This document shows positions 54,087 to 62,333 of a stretch of DNA of 64,000 nucleotides, one piece after another. Both the position numbers and the translations under genes were made by a program. Every line of letters begins with the position of its first letter. Positions within the stretch are counted from its first letter, which is position 1. This stretch comes from Chryseobacterium shigense. GTDB taxonomy: Bacteria > Bacteroidota > Bacteroidia > Flavobacteriales > Weeksellaceae. The DNA lies in contig NZ_JACHLC010000007.1 of assembly GCF_014207845.1 (NCBI RefSeq), forward strand, positions 32,523 to 96,522, written 5' to 3'. The notes beneath the pieces were generated by a model. It saw only the letters and a list, made by a program, of their open reading frames with translations, did no database searches and was not told the DNA's origin.

Positions 54087-54473
54087 GCTTAAGTTTCATA
54101 ATAGTTGTCCTACTCGTTTAGCTTTTCGGTTTCGCTTCGTTTGAATGGTTTCTGAGCTCCATATGAAATGAAAATTTCCAAAATCAACGTCATGAAAAAA
54201 CCAAGGGCTTTCATTAAATTTTGATTAGAAAAGTATTTTTGTTGATTAAATAATACTACATAATTACCGACAGAACATTCGATATTCCCTCCGTATGGAT
54301 AATTTTTTATGATTATTGACACCAAATACAGTGAGTTTTACAACACTTATATCTTTAAAGAAATCCTGAGGATTTACTTTAGTTCTATTGCCGGAAATAA
54401 TAGGTATTAGTGAATTAACAGAATAAAAATTCAGGGTATTTTTTCATTTTCATGGTTAATGGTTTTTCTAATT
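54087..54473. other. Gene-free flank between the RCC1 paralogues (5' side)
   Basis: No gene. It resembles 56097-56475 (shared block TTTCGGTTTCGCTTCGTTTG, then CATATGAAATGAAAAT), so the 5' flank was duplicated with the gene. It probably contains the promoter for the gene at 54086. Confidence 0.6.
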
Positions 54474-54745
54474 TAGTTTTTAGTGACAACAGGTATCATG
54501 ATTATGATTTTCATGTTGTGGACTGCAAAAATATACTTTTCTTGTGGAGTATCAAACAATTAATGAGAATTTACACACCAAATAGTGTTTTATCAAGTTG
54601 ATATTGATAAAGTGTATAGAAATAAAAAAAGTACACTTTAAAAAGTGTACTTTTCTTAGGTGAATCATCGTCACAAGCTAGAATCGCATGAGTCTGATGA
54701 TTCACGGATCTAATTTTTGTATGAGTTTATTTTATTTTTTAATAA
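54474..54745 (-). repeat. RCC1-gene 3' flank, copy B
   Basis: Same module as at 51565, including the TACACACCAAATAGTG block, the hairpin AAAGTACACTTT / AAAGTGTACTTT (54628-54653, terminator) and GAATCGCATGAGTCTGATGA. It leads into the end of the second RCC1 gene. Confidence 0.8.
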
Positions 54746-56096
54746 CTTTTAATGTTTTTACATCATCATTTGAATTTACTCTAACAAGATAAACTCCTGT
54801 TGCCAGGCCCGAAAAATCTATTGTACCTTCATTAGCATTTATTGTTTTATTCAGCATTTCCTGACCCAAAACATTATAAACCGATACCAAAGAAATCTTC
54901 TGATCAAACGAAATAATGAGTTTGTCATTAACCGGGTTCGGGTGAGCCTTTACGGTGTTGTTCGACATTGTAAAATCATCAACACTCAAAGTAGTTGGAC
55001 AGGCAATAGTTGTTGGAACATTTTTGTCAACATTAGAGCCATCGCCCAATTGTCCATACATATTACTACCCCACGCCCAAAGTGTTCCATCCGTTTTGAC
55101 AGCAAGAACATGGGAATTTCCAGCAGCTATCTTTAGCCAATTATTTGCCGTTCCGATTTGTGTCGGGATATTTTTCCTATCAATATTAGTTCCATCTCCC
55201 AATTGTCCATAATCATTATCACCCCACGCCCATAATGTTCCATCTGTTCTTTTTCCTATCGAATAAGTATGTCCTACACTAATATTTTGCCAATTTGTTG
55301 CTGTTCCGATTTGTATTGGAGAAGATTGAAAGGTTGCAGTACTTCCGCCCAATTGCCCATAGTAATTCCAACCCCATGCCCATAGTGTCCCATTTGCTTT
55401 TACTTCAATAGTATGGATATCTCCTGCTGAAACATTTTGAGATGCCGCACCAAAGATTTGTATTGGAACTTTACTTGAAGTTCCTGTTCCGTTTCCAAGT
55501 TGTACATCACCATTATCTCCCCAAGCCCAAAGTGTTCCGTTTGTTTTTATTGCTTCCGAATGACCATATCCTGCACTAACACTTTGCCAATTTGTTGCTG
55601 TTCCGATTTGTATTGGGAAAGCTTTTGAAATTACTGTTCCATCACCTAATTGCCCATCATCATTTCTGCCCCATGTCCAAAGGGTTCCATCGGTTTTAAT
55701 GGCAAGAGTATGAAAGCCTCCTGCACTAACATTTTGCCAATTATTTGCCGTTCCGATTTGTGTTGGAGTAAGTTTATTAATCACAGTTAAATCTCCGAGT
55801 TGCCCATACTGATTATCCCCCCATGCCCAAAGTGTTCCATCTGTTTTGATAGCAAAAGTCTGATAACCTCCGGCAGCTACTTTTAGCCAATTATTTGCTG
55901 TTCCGATTTGTGTTGGAATAAGTCCATCGGTTGTTGTTCCGTTACCTAATTGTCCGGAATTATTTCTTCCCCACATCCAAAGGGTTCCATCCGTTTTTAT
56001 TCCTGCCGAATGGCTCCATCCTGCACTCACACTTTGCCAGCATTGAGCAAATGACTGTAAACTGATTAACACTAATAAAAAAAGAATTTTCTTCAT
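54732..56096 (-). CDS. Secreted RCC1-repeat protein with T9SS signal, paralogue
   Basis: 454 residues. Signal peptide (MKKILFLLVLISLQSFA), seven RCC1 repeats (about 18-375; for example AIKTDGTLWAWGDNQYGQLG) and a type A sorting domain (LGQEMLNKTINANEGTIDFS). It lacks the propeller part of its neighbour. The last ~100 residues differ at only a few positions from the paralogue, which points to recent duplication or gene conversion. Its promoter flank is duplicated also. Confidence 0.88.
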   Translation of the reverse strand: MKKILFLLVLISLQSFAQCWQSVSAGWSHSAGIKTDGTLWMWGRNNSGQLGNGTTTDGLIPTQIGTANNWLKVAAGGYQTFAIKTDGTLWAWGDNQYGQLGDLTVINKLTPTQIGTANNWQNVSAGGFHTLAIKTDGTLWTWGRNDDGQLGDGTVISKAFPIQIGTATNWQSVSAGYGHSEAIKTNGTLWAWGDNGDVQLGNGTGTSSKVPIQIFGAASQNVSAGDIHTIEVKANGTLWAWGWNYYGQLGGSTATFQSSPIQIGTATNWQNISVGHTYSIGKRTDGTLWAWGDNDYGQLGDGTNIDRKNIPTQIGTANNWLKIAAGNSHVLAVKTDGTLWAWGSNMYGQLGDGSNVDKNVPTTIACPTTLSVDDFTMSNNTVKAHPNPVNDKLIISFDQKISLVSVYNVLGQEMLNKTINANEGTIDFSGLATGVYLVRVNSNDDVKTLKVIKK

Positions 56097-56475
56097 ATTT
56101 AAGTTTTTATAATATTTTTCCTACTTGTTTAGTTTTTTGGTTTCGCTTCGTTTGAATAGTTTCTAAGCTCTCCATATGAAATGAAAATTTTTCAAAATCA
56201 AATTCATTCTTGAAAAATAGGCTTTGATCAAGGTCTGATTTTAAAAGTATTCTTGTTGATTAAATAATACCGGATTATTATCTGTAGAACATTGGAAGTT
56301 TCCTCCAGACTGATACAGTTTCTTGTATGATTACTAAAATAAAACCTATTGATCACACAACGTGTATCTTTAAAGAAATTCTGAAAATTTGTTTGGATTC
56401 TAAATTGCTGGGAACAATCAGTATTAATGAATTAAAAGAATAAAATTCAGGATAGTTTTTTCATGATTTAATTGT
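56097..56475. other. Gene-free flank upstream of the second RCC1 gene
   Basis: No gene. It is a diverged copy of 54087-54473 and likely holds the promoter of the gene at 56096. Confidence 0.55.
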
Positions 56476-56665
56476 TTTTCAAATTCAGGTTTTTAGTGAC
56501 AACACGTATCATCACTATGACCTTATGTTGTGGATCGCAAAAATATACTTTTCTTGTGGAGTATCAAACAATTAAGGAATAATGTTTTCTTAAGTTGAGA
56601 TGTGTTCAGTGTACAGAAATAAAAAAGTACACTTTAAAAAGTGTACTTTTCTTGGGTGGATCATA
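56476..56665 (-). repeat. Third copy of the RCC1 3' flank, without a gene
   Basis: The module seen twice downstream of the RCC1 genes is present again (AAATTCAGGTTTTTAGTGAC, CTTTTCTTGTGGAGTATCAA, hairpin AAAGTACACTTT / AAAGTGTACTTT at 56624-56649), but no RCC1 gene is upstream of it on the minus strand: the MATE gene of the next cluster begins instead. A third paralogue was probably lost. Confidence 0.75.
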
Positions 56666-56673
56666 GGTCACAC

Positions 56674-56749
56674 CTCGAACCGTTTGTCTTTGATTATCAA
56701 ATAATTACACTGATTTACAACCCCTTATGGGTCTCGAACCATTTGTTTT
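56674..56749. repeat. Short direct repeats CTCGAACC-N-TTTGT at the cluster edge
   Basis: Copies at 56674-56690 and 56733-56749 agree in 15 of 17 bases, 59 bases apart. They sit at the border between the RCC1 genes and the acquired-looking cluster, in the 148 bases before the MATE stop, which hold no gene. Confidence 0.35.
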
Positions 56750-56813
56750 CATTTTTTGCGTCTTTATTCAAAAAACATGCATCCTTATCTCTATTTTTAC
56801 AACTCTAACAATT

Positions 56814-58148
56814 TTATCGTTTAGATATATTCTCTTCATACGACGAAACCATTCTGAAAATTCTAATAATCAAAAATATAAACGAAACAAACACTCCAAT
56901 TGTTAAGCCTAACCAAATACCTTTTAATGATATAATATTTGATAAATATAACGATAGTGGAACAGAAATAACACAATAAGCAATTGATGTTACAAAAAAA
57001 GGAATATAGGTATCTTTTATTCCTTTTAAGGTTCCTAAAACTATTGTTTCTAAACTATCTATTAGTTGAAATATTGATAAAAAAATAAGTGTCTTTGACA
57101 CAGTCATTATAACGGAATTATCCTTTATATAAATTAAGGGAATTTCATCTCTGAAAACAAATATAATTATTGTGAAAATAATTGAACTAATTAATGACAA
57201 AATAGCAAGTGTTTTTATTGATTGTTTAAAAAATAAAATATTTTTTTGAGCTAAAAATTTACTTGATTGTATTGCTGACACCGTTCCCAAACTAAAAGGT
57301 ATTGCAAACATAATAGCTGATAAACTTAGCATTATTTGGTTAGATGCCTGATAAGTTATATTCAATTTTCCAGATAAAATAACAGTTGCCGTCAGTAATA
57401 CTATTTTAAAAAAGACTTGAAAACTTGAAAACGACCCTAAACTTATTATTTGTTTTGCAGAACTAAAATTGAATTTATGATTTATTAAATTTTTAAAAAA
57501 AATATTTGTTTGCGTATTTTTTAATAAACAAATCAAAAAGAGTAAAAATAAAAAACATCTTGATATCAATGTCCCTATTGCAGATCCTAATATGCCAAAT
57601 TTAGGCAGTCCAAACTTCCCGAAAATCAGACAATAATTAACTGATACATTTAATATTAAAGAAATTAAAATACAATACATTGCTATTTTTGTTTTACTTA
57701 AACCATCTGAAAATTGTTTTAGCATTTGAAACAAAAATGCAGGTATGAATGAGTAAAGTAAAACGGACAAGTAAGGTTTTGAAATTATTACTACTTCCTC
57801 TGATTGCCCTAAACTAGAAATATTTAATAATGCAATTTTAAGTAAAAAAAATAAAAAAAATCCCAAAGTTAAGTATACTATAATGCCATGAAAAAAAATA
57901 TTTTTTGTTTCTCTTATTTTACCTAAGCTGTACATTTCAGAAATCAGAGGGGTAAACATCATAGTAAATCCAATATTTAAAGCAAAAGCTAAAAACATAA
58001 TATTGTTACCTAATGAGAAAGCTGATAAAGATACTGCTCCTAATCTGCCTATCATTATATTATCAATAAATCCAATTAAAGTAAAAGATATTTGCCCTAA
58101 AAATATTGGTGTCGCAAGTTTTATGTTTTCCTTTAGAAGAGTTATCAT
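56814..58148 (-). CDS. MATE family efflux protein of the biosynthetic cluster
   Basis: 444 residues with twelve helices; ATPIFLGQISFTLIGFIDNI in helix 1 is MATE-like (conserved Pro, Gln, Asp), and ETIVLGTLKGIKDTYIPFFV corresponds to the second-half motif. Its sequence is far from the MATE protein at 27.8 kb and more AT-rich. It overlaps the nucleotidyltransferase gene by ATGA. Last gene of the operon, probably exporter of the cluster product. Confidence 0.9.
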   Translation of the reverse strand: MITLLKENIKLATPIFLGQISFTLIGFIDNIMIGRLGAVSLSAFSLGNNIMFLAFALNIGFTMMFTPLISEMYSLGKIRETKNIFFHGIIVYLTLGFFLFFLLKIALLNISSLGQSEEVVIISKPYLSVLLYSFIPAFLFQMLKQFSDGLSKTKIAMYCILISLILNVSVNYCLIFGKFGLPKFGILGSAIGTLISRCFLFLLFLICLLKNTQTNIFFKNLINHKFNFSSAKQIISLGSFSSFQVFFKIVLLTATVILSGKLNITYQASNQIMLSLSAIMFAIPFSLGTVSAIQSSKFLAQKNILFFKQSIKTLAILSLISSIIFTIIIFVFRDEIPLIYIKDNSVIMTVSKTLIFLSIFQLIDSLETIVLGTLKGIKDTYIPFFVTSIAYCVISVPLSLYLSNIISLKGIWLGLTIGVFVSFIFLIIRIFRMVSSYEENISKR

Positions 58149-59068
58149 TGTTCGAAATTTTTTAAATAATCACCAACTTTACTCAATATTTTGTGCTCCA
58201 GTACATTATTTAAACTATATCCTTTTTTTACAGCTACATTTTTACTACAGTTTTTGAATATTAAAATGTGATTATTTAGAACTTCTAGATTATTTTTATA
58301 ATCAGTTGAAAAGGTTGTCTTTGAAAGTTTTAAGATAGTATGTTTGTCTGCCCATGAGTTTATTTTTTTTCCATAATAGTATAAGTCATCTTTATTATCA
58401 AAAAAATATTTACTTTCCCAAGCTATCATCTCTACCATCCTATTTTTAAGCACATTATCAAGTAATATTAATCCGTAGTAAATATCACCCCTTACAATTT
58501 TTCCTAAAAATCGGTATGCAGTCTGCCAAAATTCATCATAGCATTCTAAAAATTTTTTCTCATCTAATTTTTCTTCAACTATTGGAAAAAATTGATTAAT
58601 GTCTGAAACGGTTTTCTTTATATTTTTTTTATCATAAACAATAGAGTATCCTCTTTTTAAATATGCATTAAAAGTTGTCAGTTCCTTTTCAATATTGATA
58701 TAGTCTGGGATAAACTTATTTAATTTCATCTTTTTAAAAAACAAATAAATTTTTATCAAATTAAACTTGCTGTAACTAATTAGAATAACATCTACACTAA
58801 AAAGATTTTCATACATAATACGAGTAATCATATTCCCTTCAACTGGATTTTTTATAGTCAATACCGAAATAGGCTTCCCAAGACATTTAAGCCATCCAAT
58901 ATTATCTATGTTTAATGAAATGTTCGGATTTTTTGTAAAAACAAACAAATCCAAATCTGAAAACTCATCATTATGATCTTTATTAGAAGTACCAGAATGA
59001 AATGAGCCAAAGGATATAATTCCTTTGATATTACTATCATTTAATTGTTTTGCAATAATATCTATCAT
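58145..59068 (-). CDS. Nucleotidyltransferase of the ANT(6)/aminoglycoside type
   Basis: 307 residues. The polymerase-beta-like motif is G21-S22 in IISFGSFHSGTSNKDHNDEF followed by S37-D38-L39-D40 (SDLDLFVF); a third carboxylate may lie in VDVILISYS (D92 region). The C-terminal helical part and size resemble streptomycin 6-adenylyltransferase-type enzymes, though similarity is only seen in the motif region. It could modify the cluster product (self-protection) or transfer a nucleotide in its synthesis. It overlaps both neighbours by 4 bases (ATGA). Confidence 0.65.
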   Translation of the reverse strand: MIDIIAKQLNDSNIKGIISFGSFHSGTSNKDHNDEFSDLDLFVFTKNPNISLNIDNIGWLKCLGKPISVLTIKNPVEGNMITRIMYENLFSVDVILISYSKFNLIKIYLFFKKMKLNKFIPDYINIEKELTTFNAYLKRGYSIVYDKKNIKKTVSDINQFFPIVEEKLDEKKFLECYDEFWQTAYRFLGKIVRGDIYYGLILLDNVLKNRMVEMIAWESKYFFDNKDDLYYYGKKINSWADKHTILKLSKTTFSTDYKNNLEVLNNHILIFKNCSKNVAVKKGYSLNNVLEHKILSKVGDYLKNFEQ

Positions 59069-59898
59069 ACGATGTTGTTTTTAATAGTAGATAGTTCTTC
59101 TATTCTTGTATTTGATTTAATTACTAATTTTGATCCAATTGAACTATAATTTCCTATGTAACAATTATTTTTCACTTCCGTTCTTTTACCAACAATACAC
59201 TTTTTTCCAATAATTGAATTGTCTCCAATAATAGAATTGTCATCTAATACGCTTGCATCGTAAATTTTAACATTTTCCCCAATTATACAGTTAACGCCAA
59301 TTGTAACACCAAATCCTATTATTGAGTTATTTCCTATTTTAACACCTTGTGCAATTTTACAACATGCTCCAATTTGTACATAATCTCCAATTTTTCCCAT
59401 TTCTAATACTAGTTTACGATTTTTTACAAAGTGACCACTAATCAATGTTGAATATCCTATAAATATATCTTTACCAAAAACGAATCTATCTGGATCCAAT
59501 ATTAAAACTCCAGATGCCATAACCAAAGATGAAATGTTTTTTACCCCAAGAAGTCGATAGTATATAATCTTAATGAAATCGATTCTATTTGTAATATTAT
59601 TTAAAAAACTCGAAGACAATACAACATCAGATATTAAATCTCTTAAGAACCATTTAATAAATGGCTTAGAAAATGGAGGATATGCTCCTACACCAACCTT
59701 TGGTGTAACCCTGTATAGTAATCCTGAAAATAAAATAATTATGAAAGGAATAATTAGCAATGAAAATATTATTAAAAATAATTTTAATAAAGAAGTTTCA
59801 GTAAAAGCAAGAAAATAAGCAAGAGGAATTATAGAAATTAAATATATAATAAATCTGACAAGGAAAATAAAAACAAATCGGATAAAATAAATTTTCAT
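59065..59898 (-). CDS. Membrane-anchored left-handed beta-helix (hexapeptide) protein
   Basis: 277 residues. Two N-terminal membrane helices (IRFVFIFLVRFIIYLISIIP, LIIFSLLIIPFIIILFSGLL) precede a left-handed beta-helix of about twelve hexapeptide turns (IGDYVQIGACCKIAQGVKIG, IGDNSIIGKKCIVGKRTEVK). Such proteins are usually acyltransferases or, in the AMP-ligase-linked kind, membrane carriers; an acceptor His for acyl transfer is not clear. Role in the cluster, perhaps acylation of the product, is a guess. Confidence 0.75.
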   Translation of the reverse strand: MKIYFIRFVFIFLVRFIIYLISIIPLAYFLAFTETSLLKLFLIIFSLLIIPFIIILFSGLLYRVTPKVGVGAYPPFSKPFIKWFLRDLISDVVLSSSFLNNITNRIDFIKIIYYRLLGVKNISSLVMASGVLILDPDRFVFGKDIFIGYSTLISGHFVKNRKLVLEMGKIGDYVQIGACCKIAQGVKIGNNSIIGFGVTIGVNCIIGENVKIYDASVLDDNSIIGDNSIIGKKCIVGKRTEVKNNCYIGNYSSIGSKLVIKSNTRIEELSTIKNNIV

Positions 59899-59920
59899 AT
59901 TTTTTTGTTTAATAAAATGT

Positions 59921-59928
59921 TACATTTG
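59921..59928 (+). promoter_or_regulatory. -7 box of the NUDIX gene
   Basis: TACATTTG fits TAnnTTTG, 26 bases before the ATG at 59954. Confidence 0.5.
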
Positions 59929-59953
59929 TTTTTAATTTAAATATCATAAGCAA

Positions 59954-60355
59954 ATGAAAAACATTATTGATAAAGTTGCATTGATTCATATTAATAATTA
60001 TAAGATTTTAAGCACCATTTCTAAAAGTAAAGACCGATACTTTTTGCCTGGCGGAAAAAGGGAAAATAGCGAAACTGATTTTGAGTGTTTGAAAAGAGAG
60101 ATTTTCGAGGAACTAAATGTAAAATTAATTAATGATTCTATTACTTTTTTTGGTTGTTTTGAAGCTCCAGCATACGGACATTCTGATAATGTAATTGTAC
60201 GAATGTTATGCTATTTTGCTGATTTCACGGGTGATTTAATGCCTAATAATGAGATAGAAAGTTTTAGTTGGCTAGAATTTAAAGACAAAGAAAAAACATC
60301 ATTTGTTGATCAATTAATTTTTGATGACTTACATAGTAAAGGGTTAATCAGATAA
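59954..60355 (+). CDS. NUDIX hydrolase
   Basis: 133 residues. The Nudix box is G34-x5-E40-x7-R48-E49-I-F-E52-E53-L54, with PGGKRENSE and FLPGG upstream. It cleaves nucleoside diphosphates linked to another group. It lies on the plus strand inside the minus-strand cluster, ends directly against the stop of the phosphatase gene (60355/60356) and has its own promoter. It may act on an intermediate or clean up a nucleotide by-product. Confidence 0.9.
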   Translation: MKNIIDKVALIHINNYKILSTISKSKDRYFLPGGKRENSETDFECLKREIFEELNVKLINDSITFFGCFEAPAYGHSDNVIVRMLCYFADFTGDLMPNNEIESFSWLEFKDKEKTSFVDQLIFDDLHSKGLIR

Positions 60356-61213
60356 CTAATGTTTTAATTTTTCTATTTGACTGGGGTTGTTTTTTTCTGA
60401 CCTTTTAATTTCTGGGATAAGAAAATTTTTCTCAAGAATTTCTAATTTTTTATTTTTTATTAATTCAATGATTGAATTGTCATATTTATTCATTGCTATA
60501 ATATACTCACTAGACATAATCCAATCATTTCCATTTAAATTAACAACAACTCCCCCAGCTTCTCTAACAATACAGACTCCTGCACACGAATCCCATGGTG
60601 CTAAAGTACCACTCAGAATAACCTCAGTATTACCTTCCGCTAAACAGGCAAAATCAAAACTAGAACAGTGATGAATTTTGGTTGTACTCATCTTTTCAAT
60701 TAATTCAATAATTGCCTGCTGTTTCTCTTGATACTTATAAGTAGGGACTGAATAGCAACCGTCAGTATAATCTAATTTTGAAACTTGTAGTTTTTTCTCA
60801 TTATTATATGCTCCAAGCTCTTGTCCAGCATATACTAATTTATTTAATTTTGGAAAATACAGAACTCCTATAATTGGAGTTTGGTTTTTTGACAATCCAA
60901 TACTCACCCCCCACATCGGATATCCTCTAATATAATTATATGTACCATCTAAAGGGTCGATATACCAAGTGTACTCTGAATTTTTATCAATCAATCCGCT
61001 TTCTTCACCACATAGATTATGCGAAGGAAATTGTACACTAATCATTTTCATAATCAACTCTTCACTTTTTTTATCCATTTCTGAAACATAAGCACCAATA
61101 TCATTAAATTCGTTTTTTTTTGAGAATACATGATTGTTTTCATGATTAAGTAATAAGTTACCAGCCCTATATGCAAGACCAATAGTGTAATTCATTATTG
61201 ATTCTAATTCCAT
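60356..61213 (-). CDS. Inositol-monophosphatase-family phosphatase
   Basis: 285 residues. Metal ligands are E70/E71 in CGEESG and D86-P-L-D89-G-T (DPLDGTYNYI), and the C-terminal WDSCAGVCIVREAGG carries the last Asp. The family removes phosphate from sugar phosphates, inositol phosphate, PAP or, in some, sugar bisphosphates. It follows the ThDP subunits by 15 bases, so it probably dephosphorylates the product or an intermediate. Confidence 0.92.
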   Translation of the reverse strand: MELESIMNYTIGLAYRAGNLLLNHENNHVFSKKNEFNDIGAYVSEMDKKSEELIMKMISVQFPSHNLCGEESGLIDKNSEYTWYIDPLDGTYNYIRGYPMWGVSIGLSKNQTPIIGVLYFPKLNKLVYAGQELGAYNNEKKLQVSKLDYTDGCYSVPTYKYQEKQQAIIELIEKMSTTKIHHCSSFDFACLAEGNTEVILSGTLAPWDSCAGVCIVREAGGVVVNLNGNDWIMSSEYIIAMNKYDNSIIELIKNKKLEILEKNFLIPEIKRSEKNNPSQIEKLKH

Positions 61214-61228
61214 TTTAATCTTTTTTAA

Positions 61229-61828
61229 TTAATTTTTCAAACATGGCTTTATAAACTTTTCTTTTCTAACCTTTTCAAGGTGTCTCGAAAATATATATTT
61301 AGATTCTATCCCATCAATTGACTTTGTAGAGTCACTTTGAAGAAGACTTGTGTTATCAACATTTACTACAAAATAAGTTAGCTCTTTAAAAGCAAAGGCT
61401 TCAAAATTCTTTTTCAAATCATCTAAGGTATTAACTTCAACAATATTAATATCCCACGCTTTACCTAAATATTCCCACTTAAGATCATTCACTGTTGTTT
61501 CGATACCACCTCCAGATTCCAGTATCTTATTATTTATAACTATGATAGATAAATTGTGTATCCTTTCTTTAATAGATGAGATAAGTGACAAAATACTAAT
61601 ACCCATTAAATTACTTCCATCTGTATCAATAGCAATAACAGGTTTATTTTCTAGTCCCAATGCTATCCCACAAGATATTGAAACAATATCACCCATAGAA
61701 TCCAAAAATAATGTTTGGTTTGGTAACACATTATAGACTTCTTGGGATGTTCTGCCTAAAGAACTAACTATAGAGGTGTCTTTATCAATTTTACTACTGA
61801 GATAACTAATTACTTCTCTACTTGTCAT
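61229..61828 (-). CDS. ThDP-dependent decarboxylase, beta (ThDP-binding) subunit
   Basis: 199 residues. It matches the C-terminal half of phosphonopyruvate decarboxylase and the beta subunit of sulfopyruvate decarboxylase: SSLGRTSQEVYNVLPNQTLF, SMGDIVSISCGIALGL, and the diphosphate/metal site DTDGSNLMGISILSLI ending in N..N (VINNKILESGGGIET). The D-x-D-G has Thr where the family has Gly. Size is near that of the sulfopyruvate decarboxylase beta subunit. It overlaps the alpha gene by 11 bases. Substrate cannot be told. Confidence 0.82.
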   Translation of the reverse strand: MTSREVISYLSSKIDKDTSIVSSLGRTSQEVYNVLPNQTLFLDSMGDIVSISCGIALGLENKPVIAIDTDGSNLMGISILSLISSIKERIHNLSIIVINNKILESGGGIETTVNDLKWEYLGKAWDINIVEVNTLDDLKKNFEAFAFKELTYFVVNVDNTSLLQSDSTKSIDGIESKYIFSRHLEKVRKEKFIKPCLKN

Positions 61829-62330
61829 TGTTGATGTTTTTTAAAACATTAGGCTTCAATATTATTGCAACACTTGATTGTCTAGCTTGAAAATCATTCA
61901 CAGCATCCTTAAATACTTTCTTAAAATCTTTTATATCATCAATAAAAACATATCTAAATCTTAACAAATCTAACAACGGCTGCATCGTAGTTGAATGAGC
62001 TTGTCCCCACCAATTTCTCTCCCCAAAATTTCCTCTAAAAGATATTAGGTAGATATTGTATAATGCATGGGATAAGTGAAATCGTGCAATAGTTTCACAA
62101 GCATTTCTAATTCCAGAGTTTTCCATTATTACAACGCTTAAATTATTAGTAATATTCAAACCAGTACTAACACCTACGCAATCAGATTCGTGTGTAGCCT
62201 GCGCATAAAAAATAGATTCATTATTTCTAATTTCGTTGATTAATGGAGAAGTTAATGAATCTGGTAAACATATAGCATATTTAACCTTCTCTTGTACCAA
62301 ACAGTTATGTATAGTTTTTTCAGGTCTCAT
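61818..62330 (-). CDS. ThDP-dependent decarboxylase, alpha (PYR) subunit
   Basis: 170 residues with the catalytic Glu48 in ATHESDCVGVSTGL, MENSGIRNACETIARFHLSH and LISFRGNFGERNWWGQAHST, all matching the N-terminal half of phosphonopyruvate decarboxylase (MQNSGLGN, LIGWRG). This split into about 170 + 200 residues is the architecture of the ComD/ComE-type sulfopyruvate decarboxylases, whereas phosphonopyruvate decarboxylases are usually one chain. Together the two subunits would turn a 2-oxo acid with a phosphono or sulfo group into an aldehyde. Confidence 0.82.
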   Translation of the reverse strand: MRPEKTIHNCLVQEKVKYAICLPDSLTSPLINEIRNNESIFYAQATHESDCVGVSTGLNITNNLSVVIMENSGIRNACETIARFHLSHALYNIYLISFRGNFGERNWWGQAHSTTMQPLLDLLRFRYVFIDDIKDFKKVFKDAVNDFQARQSSVAIILKPNVLKNINNDK

Positions 62331-62333
62331 CAG

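Noticed and set aside
54955..55212. Plus-strand open frame inside the RCC1 gene
   Set aside because: Antisense shadow of repeats; its protein has no family features.
56674..56749. CTCGAACC words as part of a tRNA gene
   Set aside because: No acceptor stem, D-arm or anticodon arm can be built around them; only the T-arm-like word fits.
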